This document shows, one piece after another, positions 24,747 to 36,929 of a stretch of DNA of 64,000 nucleotides (the stretch's first letter is position 1; the number at the start of each line of letters is the position of its first letter). This DNA comes from Siphonodentalium dalli. Taxonomy: Eukaryota > Mollusca > Scaphopoda > Gadilida > Siphonodentaliidae. The stretch spans positions 188,593,794 to 188,657,793 of the forward strand of contig CP136064.1 in the NCBI GenBank assembly GCA_032622095.1, read 5' to 3'. The notes under the pieces were generated by a model that was not told the origin of the DNA, did not search any database, and saw nothing but the letters and a program-made list of their open reading frames with translations. The position numbers and the translations under genes were made by a program.

Positions 24747-25182
24747 CAAGCCTGCAAATAGTATGTCTGTCATTTGCAGAATGAGGTTCACAGAGGGTGA
24801 ATTTAGTGATGCTATCCCACACAGCGGGCTAGCATACCAAATTCACCCTCTGGGGACCTCATTCTGCTTAGGCCTCAACTGCTATGAGAGACCTAGGATC
24901 AGATTGAAGTTCCTCAGTTGAAGATGATGATGTTCACCCATCAGTCACCTCAATTATGCATTTTATCTTCTGCAAATTAGGGGATATAGAAATTTCCCAC
25001 AAGGGAAAAAGTAACTAAACACAATGTTGAGACTAGATACTTCCCAGAAGATAAGGCCTAAAAGAATGAGGTCTCCAGAGGGTGAATTTGGTGATGCTAG
25101 CCCACTCTGTGCCATAGCAGCACTAAATTCACCCTCTGGGGACCTCATTCTGCAAATGACAGACAAACTATTTGCAGGTTTG
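24747..25182. mobile_element. hAT-like palindromic MITE (family D)
   Basis: Ends CAAGCCTGCAAATAGTATG and AACTATTTGCAGGTTTG, flanked by ATGCTGAA / ATGCCGAG (6/8). Two hairpins joined by a shared centre (CTAATTTGC / GCAAATTAG type). Confidence 0.82.
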
Positions 25183-25812
25183 ATGCCGAGAGATCAGGGT
25201 ATATGTGGGTAGTGTTGCATGCTCATGCTTTATGGCATAAGGCTAGACCTAAAAGAGCATGTGCTTTCTTGAGGGTAGATTTTGGTGTGGGATAAGAGGT
25301 GTTAGACAGTATACACTTGCTACCCTGCTGGAATTGAGCCATTCTTATTATAAAGAGCTATGAATTATGCAACAGTTGTAGAACTTTTGAGTGTTTGAGG
25401 TAAAACATGTAATTATTTTTCATCTTATCGAAGCAGATTTTCCTTTTGTGAAGAAATTTTCTGTCTTTAATAAAAATTGGATTGGGAAAAAAATGCAATT
25501 AACACCTATATAGACTCATGTTTTCAAGGTAGAGTACATGTCATCATGGCATTATCATAAAGTTAACTTATAGGATAGGATAGGATAATTTTATTTACAA
25601 TATACACACATGGAAAGTTATACAAATAAATATAATATTAATAGACTTTACATGTATATTGTTAGGGGTGATATAGTCATGACTGACTGTCTTCTTATCA
25701 CCCCTATCACTTCTACGTGTGACATGAAATTTTCTGTATGTCGCCTGAAAACTAGCGAGTTAACTCTGCCTTTCTGTGTTCTCTTAAATTTTAAATCCTC
25801 ACTACACATTAA

Positions 25813-26194
25813 CCCTTTACCCAACAGAACGGCCATGTGCCAATGCATTCTCTTATATATGCGAGTCGACCATAGGTCGCCTCGCATATATAAGAGAATG
25901 CATTGGCTTAACACATTAAAAATTATAAAATTGTTAAAGAATGTAAGAAAAAATGGTAAAAAAAGATTTTTTTTAGGCCAATGCATTCTCTTATATATGC
26001 GAGGCGACCTATGGTCGACTCGCATATATAAGAGAATGCATTGGCACAGGGCATAACTGTAACCATCACAATGTGGTCAATGAGCCGGTTCCAATGATAT
26101 CCATATTTGTATGGTTTTATTGAGACAGACCCAAGATAATTTAGGCTGTTGCAGCTTTATTTGGCCGTTTTTGGCCGGTTTGTTGGGTAAAGGG
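25813..26194. mobile_element. TTAA hairpin MITE (family B')
   Basis: TTAA at 25809-25812 and 26195-26198; both hairpins complete. The 3' part (CACAATGTGGTCAATGAGCC ... GGCCGTTTTTGGCCGG) is a non-hairpin segment shared with 22052 and, reversed, 47936. Confidence 0.9.
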
Positions 26195-26210
26195 TTAAGA
26201 CAGATAATTA

Positions 26211-26303
26211 CAGTAATACCCTTAATAATCGACTGCTTAACCACAGGAGAATTATGGGTAATTTTTCAGGATTCAGTTGATTATTTTAATAGGGCATTGC
26301 TGT
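26211..26303. mobile_element. Family A MITE, internally deleted
   Basis: Only about 93 bp: left arm CAGTAATACCCTTAATAATC to TTTTTCAGGATTCAG is joined directly to the right tip AATAGGGCATTGCTG. The hairpin core is lost. Confidence 0.8.
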
Positions 26304-26387
26304 AAAGGTTATATCATGAGTGGTTTTGAAGAAATTGAAATATGATATATAAAAATAGCTTGACTACATGAAAAATTGGACATTTTT

Positions 26388-26596
26388 ACCCTTTCATGAT
26401 GGGAGCTACGCTGGTGCAGCATTAAAGATCCTGTGCCAATGCATTCTCTTATATATGCAAGTCTCCCATAGGGAGCCTCCCATATATAAGAGAATGCACT
26501 GGCTTACAAGGTCAAGGTAAATATTGTTAGGCCAATGTATTCCCTTACATATGCAAGGCTCCATATGGGAGATTCGCATATATAAGAGAATGCATT
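26388..26596. mobile_element. Family B TTAA MITE, right end lost
   Basis: Left terminus ACCCTTTCATGATGGGAGCT, one complete and one near-complete hairpin; stops after GAGAATGCATTC. Confidence 0.78.
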
Positions 26597-27798
26597 CATA
26601 GAAGTGTTATTTCCTGCAATTTTATAATCTGTCTTTCCATTATATTACAATTTATGAAGAAAGGTCATTTTTACTCAAACCTAATAGAGGAGAAGGAAGT
26701 GATTATGGGCACTATAATCTGCTCTGTCAAATATATTTTACTGTTCTTCTATTTATGGTTGAATTGTGTTTATGGAAATGGGGAAAATGCGTTTAAGATA
26801 TATCATTGAAATTTTTTTTACATTTTGTATAATTACTTATAAATTTTTCTTGGTCCTTCCCAAAGCAAATGTTTTTTTTTTTTAAATTCAAGATCTGAGA
26901 TCATCATCCTTATATTTTACAAAAAGCCATGATGATATAAAAAAAAAGGGTTAAACTGAAATAGATCAATAAAGTGAAAATTAATTGGCATCCATGATTC
27001 TCAAATATTTGTTAAATATCACATTTGGCAGAGAATAATAGAATTCTGCACCTTAAACTATGGAGGCGTTCTGTCAAATTTGGCTATCAGTAGCTTTATT
27101 GTTAGTTTGAAGATAAGTTCCAAGAATACACCAGTCTGATTTATATATCTCTTCTTAAGACAAAAGCCCTGTAGTCTGTAAAGATTGAGTATTTATTGAA
27201 GTAACATTTGCTCTAAATACCATAAAATATTCTGTTTGGATTGAGCTGGAATGAGTTATCACCATGTTGCCCGGCATCACGTTTTTCTGAGATACTTTCT
27301 CAGGTTTTACTGTAACATAAGATGATGGGTGTATGATAACACATCCACTGTGAAATAATTGTTTTCATGGACTATAATGCTAGTTAATTGTATATTCCTC
27401 TTAGCTGCCTCTGGAGTCTATTGTTTTCTAGTCACAGAGATTATGAACTCATTATTGATAAATGCCTCCAATAACCAGGTTTATTCAAAGTTTATGAGGT
27501 TTCCAGGTTTAGTCAAAGTTTTTTATTTTTACTCTGAAAGTCTTCTTTCTTTCTCTTAGAGGGTGTGGATTTAGATGTGAATATAATCTGTGAAATTCAT
27601 GAAAGGAACAATGGAAATATAAAGATTCTGAAGTTTTAAGAGTTTCTCAAGGATTATTATAACATAGGTACTTTATTCTCTTATGAGATCTACGTGATAT
27701 TCTTGTAAAGTATTTAATAAGTTTATTAACTTGTCAAGAACATTTTTGTGGCCATTAATTAACGTTAATTGACTAATACCAAAAAATTGTTCCATCAG

Positions 27799-27897
27799 TG
27801 GAGGGTGTAAAAGTTTGTTGTTATGGATGCACAGTACAATCATTCACTGTACCATCAGATTTACACCGTTCTCTGGATGATGGGACCGGGATTCCGT
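27799..27897 (+). CDS. Possible isolated exon (OB-fold-like residues)
   Basis: A 99-bp segment between TTCCATCAG and a perfect GTAAGT donor is open in one frame (2 + 96 + 1 nt, symmetric phase). It reads EGVKVCCYGCTVQSFTVPSD and LHRSLDDGTGIP. The V-x-V then DDGTG pattern is reminiscent of OB-fold proteins such as STN1, where a DDxTG turn follows a V-x-V-x-G strand; this is only a resemblance. The acceptor pyrimidine tract is weak and I find no partner exon within several kb. It may be chance, a pseudogene remnant, or an exon of a gene nested in the CASK intron. Confidence 0.22.
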
Positions 27898-27929
27898 GTA
27901 AGTATACAACATTTCTTTTCATTTTATTT

Positions 27930-28127
27930 ACCCAATTTTTGAAGAAATAGTGGTATATTGGTTTGACTGCTTCCAATGTTTGTCCGTCCATCAATATTTT
28001 GTTCTTAAAATGGGTGGTATATTGGATTGACTGCATCAGTACGTTAGTCCGTTTGTCCATCCGGGCATATATCTCAGCCTTGGAATGCACCATCAGGGTA
28101 TGCCAGCACCGTCAGTGCAGCCTCTTG
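27930..28127 (+). mobile_element. Short pearl/HINE-like element
   Basis: Two GTCCGT(C/T) heads each after a GGTATATTGG(T/A)TTGACTGC repeat (27953, 28016). The tail is hairpin GCACCGTCAGTGC then AGCCTCTTGTTTT. Confidence 0.6.
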
Positions 28128-28281
28128 TTTTAATCTGGGCCAGCTATTTATTATAGATAGTTTCAAAGTGAAGGGTGAACATATATTGGAGAAATAACTT
28201 GTATTTTGATTTAGTTATAACTTTAAAAGTTATAACTTATGACGTTATAATTTATGAAGTTATAACTATATACATATACTA

Positions 28282-29840
28282 CAGTGAAACCTCTCCAAAC
28301 CGGACCCTCTACAATCCGAATCCCTCTCCATTCCGAATGAATTGCTCGGTCCCGAAATTACCCAAGTGCATTGTCACTAATGATTACCTCTGTAATCCGA
28401 AACCTCTGTACTCCGAATACCGGACTGGTTTATTAGTCCATAATTGAACAAATACACTAATGTTTACCTCCAAAATCCGAACGCTGAAAGCGATGGAAGA
28501 TGTCAAATGCTTTCAGTTACAAGGTAATGATTTGAATGTTTCCGCTTTTGAGTTGACCTGTGTGTGACCTCGATCGTCAGTGACAACAGTTAGTTACAAA
28601 TGGACGAAGTCTTCTTGGTACATTAACCAAATTTGTTGAAAAATCAAAATGGTTATAATGGCTGATTATAACAAGATGCGGCCGTATTTATATTTAATCT
28701 TATTCTAAATAAATTCCGAAAGCGATACCAGCTAATGTACCTTCGTACTATTGAATAAGCGTACAAATTTAATTGGCAGTCTTTTGTCTCGGTGAAATTG
28801 ATTGAACAATGGCGACTTCACAGATAATTAGAGCAATGACACATTGTTTTTACAGCAGTTATTGTGCTGGTGTGGACTCTTTGTTTTCACAACAATTTTC
28901 CAAACTAATCACTAATTCGCTAAAAGTTAACGGTGGTGGTTTATTGTCACCACCACAGTTTTAATAAACTTATCACACTTAATGAGCCGTCCGGAAAATG
29001 ACAACTCAGAGTTGAATTTAGTAGACCAGAATATTAAACATAAAATATCCCCAGTCTAAACCAAAGCCGATAAGAGCTCAGCATCAAGTATGTCACCTCT
29101 ACTGGTTACCCTGGTGTAAATGTTTTCCATAGGCCTCAGTGCTAACGTTTAGCGTATAGTGTTGGCAATATAAATGTTGGGTCCAAAATTTTCTTTAAAT
29201 CTGAAAAATTGACATTTTGGGAAACTTTTTACACAAAAAAATCATGTCTGTCTAGCAGGGAATTCGCCTTTAAATCTTATGTTTTCGTAACTAGTGTCAG
29301 AACCGCATAAAACAATACAGTCATATTTTAGACCACACCAAAAAATTCAAACTTTACTACAAAGGGTTAATTTCTATGCCAATGGTTATTTTACCTATGG
29401 GAAATCATAGGGAAGAGGTGTGATGATTTTTTTATGTGAAAAGCACACAAGGCCATTGACCAATCAGGGCCCAGTGTCTATTTTATTCTCTCCTATATAT
29501 TCCTCCCGCATCCGCTAGATGTCACTCGGAACCTTATTTACACCAGTGTATAAACCCTAAAGTCAACAACATTTCTAAAAACCGTTAATCTTCATAAAAT
29601 TTATCGTTTCCTTGTTTCCTGGTTTATCTATACATATATGTATCTATTGCAATTTATTTTTTATTTGGTAGTTTATTGAATAAAGTTTAATTAATCAAGG
29701 AGGTGTTCGGGTCGCAATAACTCTTACTGACTGCGGCAATATATTCTGTTGGTTGTGCGATTTTCTGTAAACCGAACACCTCTCTAAACCGAACAGAAGG
29801 ACCGATCCGAAGGGTGTTCAGTTTAGAGAGGTCTTACCAG
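28282..29840. mobile_element. pogo/Tigger-like non-autonomous DNA transposon
   Basis: Flanked by TA on both sides (28280-28281 and 29841-29842). Left end CAGTGAAACCTCTCCAAAC; right end, reversed, CTGGTAAGACCTCTCTAAAC. Both ends carry subterminal repeats of ATCCGAA / AACCGAACA type (left: CGGACCCTC, CTGTAATCCGAAACC; right: GTAAACCGAACACCTCTC). The TA duplication and the AACCTCT-AAACCGGA style terminus fit pogo/Tigger elements. The 1559-bp body has no transposase frame, so it was mobilised in trans or is decayed. Confidence 0.8.
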
Positions 29841-29859
29841 TATTGTATTTTTAAAAAAT

Positions 29860-30480
29860 GGGACGTAATATGGTTTTGGTCCATCTGGATTGAAATTTGG
29901 TATATAGGCTCACTACCACAAAATACAGGTTAAGTTTGATTTTGGGGTTCCGGCTACCCATTTTACCAAAGTTACGGACCTTGTTGAAATTTGGGCACAA
30001 TTTCTCCAGATCATCACTTTAGTTTAATGTTAGCTGAATGAAATGAAACTTGTTATGCAGGTTTAAACCATAAAATATGTGTCAAGTTCAATTTTGGGTT
30101 CTGTACGTCCATTTTTGCCAGAGTTAAGGATCTTTTCGACTTAAGATCTTCAGTTAATTTTGACTGAATGAAATGAAATTTGGTATGCATATTTACAACC
30201 ATAACATACATGTCAAATTCGATTTAGGGATTTTTACCAGAGTTATCTGGAGTTATGGACCTTTTTCGACTTTGAAATTAAGTTTATCATCGTTGTTGAT
30301 GATAACTTCTGTTAGTGTTTATTGAATGGAATGAAAAAAAGTATGCAGTTGTGAAACCATAAAGTACAATTAAAGTTCGATATTCAGTTTTGTCAGCCCT
30401 TTTCACCAGTTACAGACCTTTTTCGATTTTGATATTCGGATTTCCTTGGTTTGCTGTTGATGATCACCACCAACTTGGCA
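29860..30480 (+). mobile_element. Pearl/HINE-like units (family F), no tail seen
   Basis: Head AATGGGACGTAATATGG and about four units of 140-150 bp (GAATGAAATGAAATTTGGTA, AGTTCAATTTTGGGTTC, GAGTTATGGACCTTTTTCGA). Directly right of the pogo-like element. Confidence 0.62.
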
Positions 30481-30674
30481 TGTGGCTGAATTGGCTCAAA
30501 ATACAAGCAAGTGGTGATCAAATCTTGTAGCAGTTTACAAAGTTATGTCACACGTTTCTATCTTTTGTCTATCATAGATGTTGATATGACATATTCTATA
30601 GCACCGGCATGCAGGCATCAGATTAAATTTGTTTTCATATTTTCGGAAAATACTTGAAAGGTACTTTAAATACA

Positions 30675-31107
30675 TTAAAGGTACTCAATCTGATTTGATG
30701 GTCCCCAAATCATCAGATTCCAACAACAATAACATTTTTTTAAATGCCGCTTCAGTTATCAGAGTTGAGTAATTGCCCAACTATAGTATAAAATTGCCCA
30801 AAATCTGTTATTTATCAACATTTTGTTCAACAAAATTTTGCTGGTTTGTCAAATATTTGACACAAAAAAGCCACTTGATTTTAGAGTTATCCATCTTCAT
30901 CCTCAATTTGGTCCGAGATCGTCTTCTCGTCGACTGTTTACTGGGCCACTTAAAATTATCGATGGTGAAAAATAATAGATTTCAAACATTGATATCTGAT
31001 CACTCTGAGCTTTGTTGCATGGGTTCCTCAAGTCGATTCAGATATTTTTTAGCCCCGAAGCCAAGGAAATAATAATTTGTGAGCGTATTCGGATTATGCA
31101 TCTTTAA
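30675..31107. mobile_element. TTAAAG-ended MITE (family I), copy 2, opposite orientation
   Basis: Left TTAAAGGTACTCAATCTGAT, right TTCGGATTATGCATCTTTAA. Internally matches the reverse complement of 15278-15664 (for example CCACTTGATTTTAGAGTTAT). The 99-codon open frame here is incidental. Confidence 0.78.
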
Positions 31108-31461
31108 TTATTTTTCTAACAACAAATTGAATCTGGAATATTCACAGGATGCTTATTTTCACTCAATACTATATTAAATTTGAATTATCACTTTAACCGA
31201 CCTCTATGCCTCAGACACATTTGTACAAATCTCTTAATACTCCATTGCCACATTTTAATATTTAGATAGAAGAAATGTCTTACACAGCAAATATATGGGT
31301 TTCTGTCCAAGAAGATTCTGAATGCGTCTAATCATGTTGCCAAATGTGCCTTAATAATGTTTACTTAGACAAATTTATGTTTACTTGGACCTACAGTTGA
31401 TACAACAATATACAATTTGAGTTATTAATATGATATATATCTAGTCTGGTTGCTTTATAAA

Positions 31462-32059
31462 CCCTTTCTATACTAAATGGATTCTCCCACTCAGTTATTA
31501 AAGTATACATTGGAATAGTCATTCATTTGGAGGGATGTTAAGGATATATGAAAATAAAAGTGCAGACAAATCCAAATTCAGTAGTGGAAAATGTTCAGAT
31601 AATATTAAAGTTCAAATTTTTTTTTTAAAGACATATTATGGACTTGTTCGGGTGCGATAAACTTATAAGTTAGTTCTCCGGCTCTATGCCAACCTGGAGA
31701 ACGTAGCATTCTACTAACATCACTGAAAATTTCAAAGAAATCGACCATACCACTTCATAGAAAACATCGTCTGAACTACGCTCAATTGTAAATATTTACA
31801 TCTCAATTTGGGACACAACAATCGGCGATAAACTAACACAAATGATTTCGCCATCTAGTGTCATTGCATTTAATTAATATATAAGAATGACGGTGTGTGT
31901 TGTTAATTTGGATAAATATTCGTAAACATAACTACTTTGAGCAAGATTATTCTCCCTTTCTATTTGATCACCATACCGGGGTGTTTCACATCACTTTAAC
32001 TTATTATCTGAACATTTCCATTAAAGGGAACTTCTAGTCAATGAGTATTCAGTAAAGGG
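31462..32059. mobile_element. TTAA MITE (family C) split by a family J element
   Basis: Left end CCCTTTCTATACTAAATGG; right end AATGAGTATTCAGTAAAGGG then TTAA. The central palindrome of other copies (AAATGTTCAGATAATAAGTT) is cut by 31625-31999. Confidence 0.75.
31625..31999. mobile_element. TTAAAG-ended element (family J), copy 1
   Basis: Left TTAAAGACATATTATGGACT, right GTTTCACATCACTTTAA. Its insertion into family C is visible because the C arms continue on either side. Second copy at 36487. Confidence 0.65.
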
Positions 32060-32063
32060 TTAA

Positions 32064-32312
32064 TCTAACTTAATTTCAAATCAAGGTTTACACAGTGTTT
32101 ATCAGGGATCTGGAGTAGGGAAGCACAGAGGGGCATGCCCCACCCCCTGCTCTTTAATGTCCAGGAGGGATAATTTTTGGACAAGCGAGGCAAATAACTT
32201 GATTGTGCAGTATCTTATATCTATATAGCACTGTTTTGTACATTTTACTTTAAATCAAATGGCTTGTTTCAAACTTATTATATATGCAGACAGCATAATA
32301 TATATTGGTCTT
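32064..32312. other. Unassigned DNA between MITEs and the 68-bp array
   Basis: No gene; 31108-31461 and 32783-32953 similarly hold nothing I can name. Confidence 0.45.
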
Positions 32313-32471
32313 AATATCTGAACAGTTCCCTCCAATAAATAGGACTCCTTCTGTACCTGTGTGATCTGTCTTCTGTTTATTTTCCCTGAAAGCCCCTTCT
32401 AATGAATAATAGACCATTCAAATGTATTCTTTTATAACTTAGTGGGAGAATTTCCATTTATATAGAAATGG
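32313..32471. mobile_element. Family C TTAA MITE, partial
   Basis: Right part in reverse orientation: ATCTGAACAGTTCCCTCCAA, AATAGGACTCCTTCTGTACC, ending ATATAGAAATGG then TTAA. Confidence 0.7.
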
Positions 32472-32494
32472 TTAAAAATGCCATGGATCTTTTG

Positions 32495-32782
32495 CATGGT
32501 GCTAGACATTTGCAGAATCAGGTCCCCAGAGGGTGAATTTAGTGAGCTGGAGCCATCAAATCATCCAAACTAAACTAAAAAAGAAAAAGATGATTTCTAA
32601 AGAAGTTTCTAAAGAAACTAAAAAACTTGTTAATTTGATAATATAGATACTTTTCAGAGAAGATGAGGCCTAAAGCAGAATGATGTCCCTAAGGGGTGAA
32701 TTTATTGATGTTAGTCTGCTGTGAAGGGTAACGTCACTAAATTTACCCTCTGGGGACCTCCTACAAATGTCCAGCACCATGT
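32495..32782. mobile_element. Family D-related MITE with different termini
   Basis: Inverted ends CATGGTGCTAGACATTTGCA and ACAAATGTCCAGCACCATG replace the usual CAAGCCTTG tips; the inside is family D (GGTCCCCAGAGGGTGAATTT). Confidence 0.7.
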
Positions 32783-32953
32783 TTTGAGGCCTGTCAGCAT
32801 ACTTGTGGTGAAGACTCCAAGAAAGACAACTCAATTGAGACTATTTCTGATAGAGTTACTCCTCTTTAACTCCTAAAATTGATCATGGATATGTTGATAC
32901 AATAAGATGTGCTTTACTGTGTGTACAGATCTACATTATGAAATACACAAGGA

Positions 32954-35046
32954 GATCCCATCCCACCACCCATAGTATCTTATGCGCCGCAGGTGCTCGT
33001 ATATTGGTAGTACCCACCCACCATCCCATCCCGCCACCCATAGTATCTTATGCGCCGCAGGCGCTCGTATATAGGTAGTACCCACCCACCATCCCATCCC
33101 GCCACCCATAGTATCTTATGTGCCGCAGGCGCTCGTATATAGGTAGTACCCACCCACCATCCCATCCCGCCACCCATAGTATCTTATGTGCCGCAGGCGC
33201 TCGTATATAGGTAGTACCCACCCACCATCCCATCCCGCCACCCATAGTATCTTATGTGCCGCAGGCGCTCGTATATAGGTAGTACCCACCCACCATCCCA
33301 TCCCGCCACCCATAGTATCTTATGTGCCGCAGGCGCTCGTATATAGGTAGTACCCACCCACCATCCCATCCCGCCACCCATAGTATCTTATGTGCCGCAG
33401 GCGCTCGTATATAGGTAGTACCCACCCACCATCCCATCCCGCCACCCATAGTATCTTATGTGCCGCAGGCGCTCGTATATAGGTAGTACCCACCCACCAT
33501 CCCATCCCGCCACCCATAGTATCTTATGTGCCGCAGGCGCTCGTATATAGGTAGTACCCACCCACCATCCCATCCCGCCACCCATAGTATCTTATGTGCC
33601 GCAGGCGCTCGTATATAGGTAGTACCCACCCACCATCCCATCCCGCCACCCATAGTATCTTATGTGCCGCAGGCGCTCGTATATAGGTAGTACCCACCCA
33701 CCATCCAATCCCGCCACCCATAGTATCTTATGTGCCGCAGGCGCTCGTATATAGGTAGTACCCACCCACCATCCCATCCCGCCACCCATAGTATCTTATG
33801 TGCCGCAGGCGCTCGTATATAGGTAGTACCCACCCACCATCCCATCCCGCCACCCATAGTATCTTATGTGCCGCAGGCGCTCGTATATAGGTAGTACCCA
33901 CCCACCATCCCATCCCGCCACCCATAGTATCTTATGTGCCGCAGGCGCTCGTATATAGGTAGTACCCACCCACCATCCCATCCCGCCACCCATAGTATCT
34001 TATGTGCCGCAGGCGCTCGTATATAGGTAGTACCCACCCACCATCCCATCCCGCCACCCATAGTATCTTATGTGCCGCAGGCGCTCGTATATAGGTAGTA
34101 CCCACCCACCATCCCATCCCGCCACCCATAGTATCTTATGTGCCGCAGGCGCTCGTATATAGGTAGTACCCACCCACCATCCCATCCCGCCACCCATAGT
34201 ATCTTATGTGCCGCAGGCGCTCGTATATAGGTAGTACCCACCCACCATCCCATCCCGCCACCCATAGTATCTTATGTGCCGCAGGCGCTCGTATATAGGT
34301 AGTACCCACCCACCATCCCATCCCGCCACCCATAGTATCTTATGTGCCGCAGGCGCTCGTATATAGGTAGTACCCACCCACCATCCCATCCCGCCACCCA
34401 TAGTATCTTATGTGCCGCAGGCGCTCGTATATAGGTAGTACCCACCCACCATCCCATCCCGCCACCCATAGTATCTTATGTGCTGTAGGCGCTCGTATAT
34501 AGGTAGTACCCACCCACCATCCAATCCCGCCACCCATAGTATCTTATGTGCCGCAGGCGCTCGTATATAGGTAGTACCCACCCACCATCCCATCCCGCCA
34601 CCCATAGTATCTTATGTGCCGCAGGCGCTCGTATATAGGTAGTACCCACCCACCATCCCATCCCGCCACCCATAGTATCTTATGTGCCGCAGGCGCTCGT
34701 ATATAGGTAGTACCCACCCACCATCCCATCCCGCCACCCATAGTATCTTATGTGCCGCAGGCGCTCGTATATAGGTAGTACCCACCCACCATCCCATCCC
34801 GCCACCCATAGTATCTTATGTGCCGCAGGCGCTCGTATATAGGTAGTACCCACCCACCATCCCATCCCGCCACCCATAGTATCTTATGTGCCGCAGGCGC
34901 TCGTATATAGGTAGTACCCACCCACCATCCCATCCCGCCACCCATAGTATATTATGTGCCGCAGGCGCTCGTATATAGGTAGTACCCACCCACCATCCCA
35001 TCCCGCCACCCATAGTATCTTATGTGCCGCAGGCGCTTGTATATAT
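32954..35046. repeat. 68-bp satellite array, about 31 copies, nearly identical
   Basis: Unit includes CATCCCATCCCGCCACCCAT, AGTATCTTATGTGCCGCAGG and CGCTCGTATATAGGTAGTAC. Interior copies are essentially identical; the first two (TATGCGCCGC) and last two (AGTATATTATG, GCGCTTGTATA) differ. The CCATCCAATCCC variant occurs at 33701 and 34517, 816 bp (12 units) apart. GC content is well above the surroundings. The overlapping 65-codon antisense frames are a by-product of the periodicity. Confidence 0.97.
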
Positions 35047-36239
35047 TCTTTGCAATGTTCAAATCTGTTGCTGTGTCTGGTTACTTACACACTGAATATT
35101 AGCATCTAGTAGGCCTAGAAGGGGTAAACTGGTTATTGTCAATACAGTCGCACCCAAAGGAATTATGATGCAGCACCAAAATTTCATGTGTCGAACAGTT
35201 TCCAGGTACATTTAGGCATGTGGTATAGACATGGTCACTCGACACTGCTGTCATTTGAAATGTATGTGACTCCCCGATTTACTGACCCTAAAAAAACTAA
35301 AAATATAACCTTAAACCTAATAATCATAATAAAACGGCCTAAGAGTGTCGCTGCACAATTACTATGTATAAGACTATAAGACCCGCAGTAACCCTGCTGA
35401 CACCCGCAGTAAGAAGATATATCGATGCCCTGGAAAATTGCAATGCATTAATGAGACAATATTTCCATTGATTATTCAGACAACATCTATCCCACCACGT
35501 GGTGTGTTTACTCCCCCAGACTTTCGATAGTTATTCTCAAATTAGGCTGTTCACCTCTGAGAAACAATATTAATAATATTTCGCTTTATGACAATTTCTG
35601 ATTGCGATCGCTTAGTTCTCTGTGTGCTATATAAACCTTGAATATGCATGCAGGATCCTGACAATTTCTATATTGTTACCACGGTATATGAAATAAAAAT
35701 GCTGAGTCAATGACTTTATATGGAACTATTTGTGTCAAGAGATAGAAATTGTTTTCACTTATTTATTGCAATAATTTCCTCATAACCTCATGAAAATATC
35801 TAGGTATCTTCGCATTTGGCTAACCACATAAAACTTTTGGTTCTGTACCCACTTAAACCACAGGGGCTCATAGTGCGCTCTGCTGCTCATGCAGCACCCC
35901 CCCCCCCCCCCCCCCCCCCCCCCGCTGCCCTTATGTGCCAGGCCACCTCTATATACATGACTTGCTACTTTTCATAGTATCATGATGTACAGCAGATGTG
36001 TATATAGGGATGCCATGTATAAAGGGTGGGGGAGGCAGGGGACAGCAGTCTATTACATGCCCCTGTGATGCATACTATTGGTCCCAAGTTTACAAAATCG
36101 TTTCATTCTTAATTTGCAGAGTTTTCCTCCACCTGCAAAATTTGCAGTATCATGATATGGCCACAGCGACTGAAAGTGACATGAAATAAGAGTTTACAAA
36201 CATATGTACACTATTTACAAATTAGTTATCATTTCCTAT
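35047..36239. other. Unassigned DNA right of the 68-bp array
   Basis: Contains the poly-C run; no coding exon found. Confidence 0.45.
35897..35923. repeat. Poly-C run of 27
   Basis: Flanked by GCAGCA and GCTGCC, so a small GCAGC/GCTGC inverted repeat encloses the run. Length may be approximate in the assembly. Confidence 0.9.
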
Positions 36240-36380
36240 AGGTTATCATTATCGTTGTCATAGTCATTATCGTCATCATCATCATTATAGTCATCGTCAT
36301 CATCGTCGCATCATCATGGTTGTTATTGCCATCATCATAATTATTATTATCATCAACATGAGCATCGCCAACAACAACAA
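36240..36380. repeat. Imperfect ATC/ATT trinucleotide microsatellite
   Basis: Runs of TCATCATCATCATTATAG type ending in AACAACAACAACAG. Confidence 0.9.
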
Positions 36381-36486
36381 CAGTCTGTCACTCAATCTCA
36401 GTTATTTATTCATTCGGTGCATGTAAACATATAGTTGTATTTTTATATTTTAAAAAAAAATGTCTGTCTAATCATCTGTCCATTCG

Positions 36487-36868
36487 TTAAAGACATATTG
36501 TGGACTTATTTCATTGCATAAAACCAATCAGTTATTATCCAAACACTATTTCCACTGGAATAATGTCGCAGTGTAGCTAAGATTGTTGATAATTCCAACC
36601 ACATCTACTGTACCATTTCAGAGAACAGTTGAACTATATATGCACGAATGTAAATATTTATTACTTTTTTCCGGACCCATTATTGATCATAACATTACGA
36701 CAATTATTTCACCAATAGTAATCACTGCATGTAATTTGTTGATAACATTGATGCTGTTGCTGACTATTTGGATATCAAATTTATGAAAATAAGTTATTTT
36801 TGCGTGGTTATTTGTTATTCCGTTCGGAAGTTCGGAACACCTCAGCAGAGTGTTTCACATCACTGTAA
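36487..36868. mobile_element. TTAAAG-ended element (family J), copy 2
   Basis: TTAAAGACATATTGTGGACT at the left, GTGTTTCACATCACTGTAA at the right. The short open frame inside (from 36583) is incidental. Confidence 0.6.
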
Positions 36869-36929
36869 CATTTAGTTTTTCGATAATTCCAGTTTGCATT
36901 ATTTGGTCAGAACCCGAAGTTGGAATGTT

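Noticed and set aside
25610-26056. 148- and 125-codon frames on both strands
   Set aside because: Formed by the palindromic arms of the B' MITE (the repeated LLYMRV, RIYKRMHW peptides).
30773-31072. 99-codon frame
   Set aside because: Inside the family I MITE; the inverted copy at 15278 does not preserve it.
32980-35013. Series of 65-codon antisense open frames
   Set aside because: They recur every 68 bp and differ only where the satellite unit differs; the frame rotates because 68 is not a multiple of 3. Pure periodicity, not genes.
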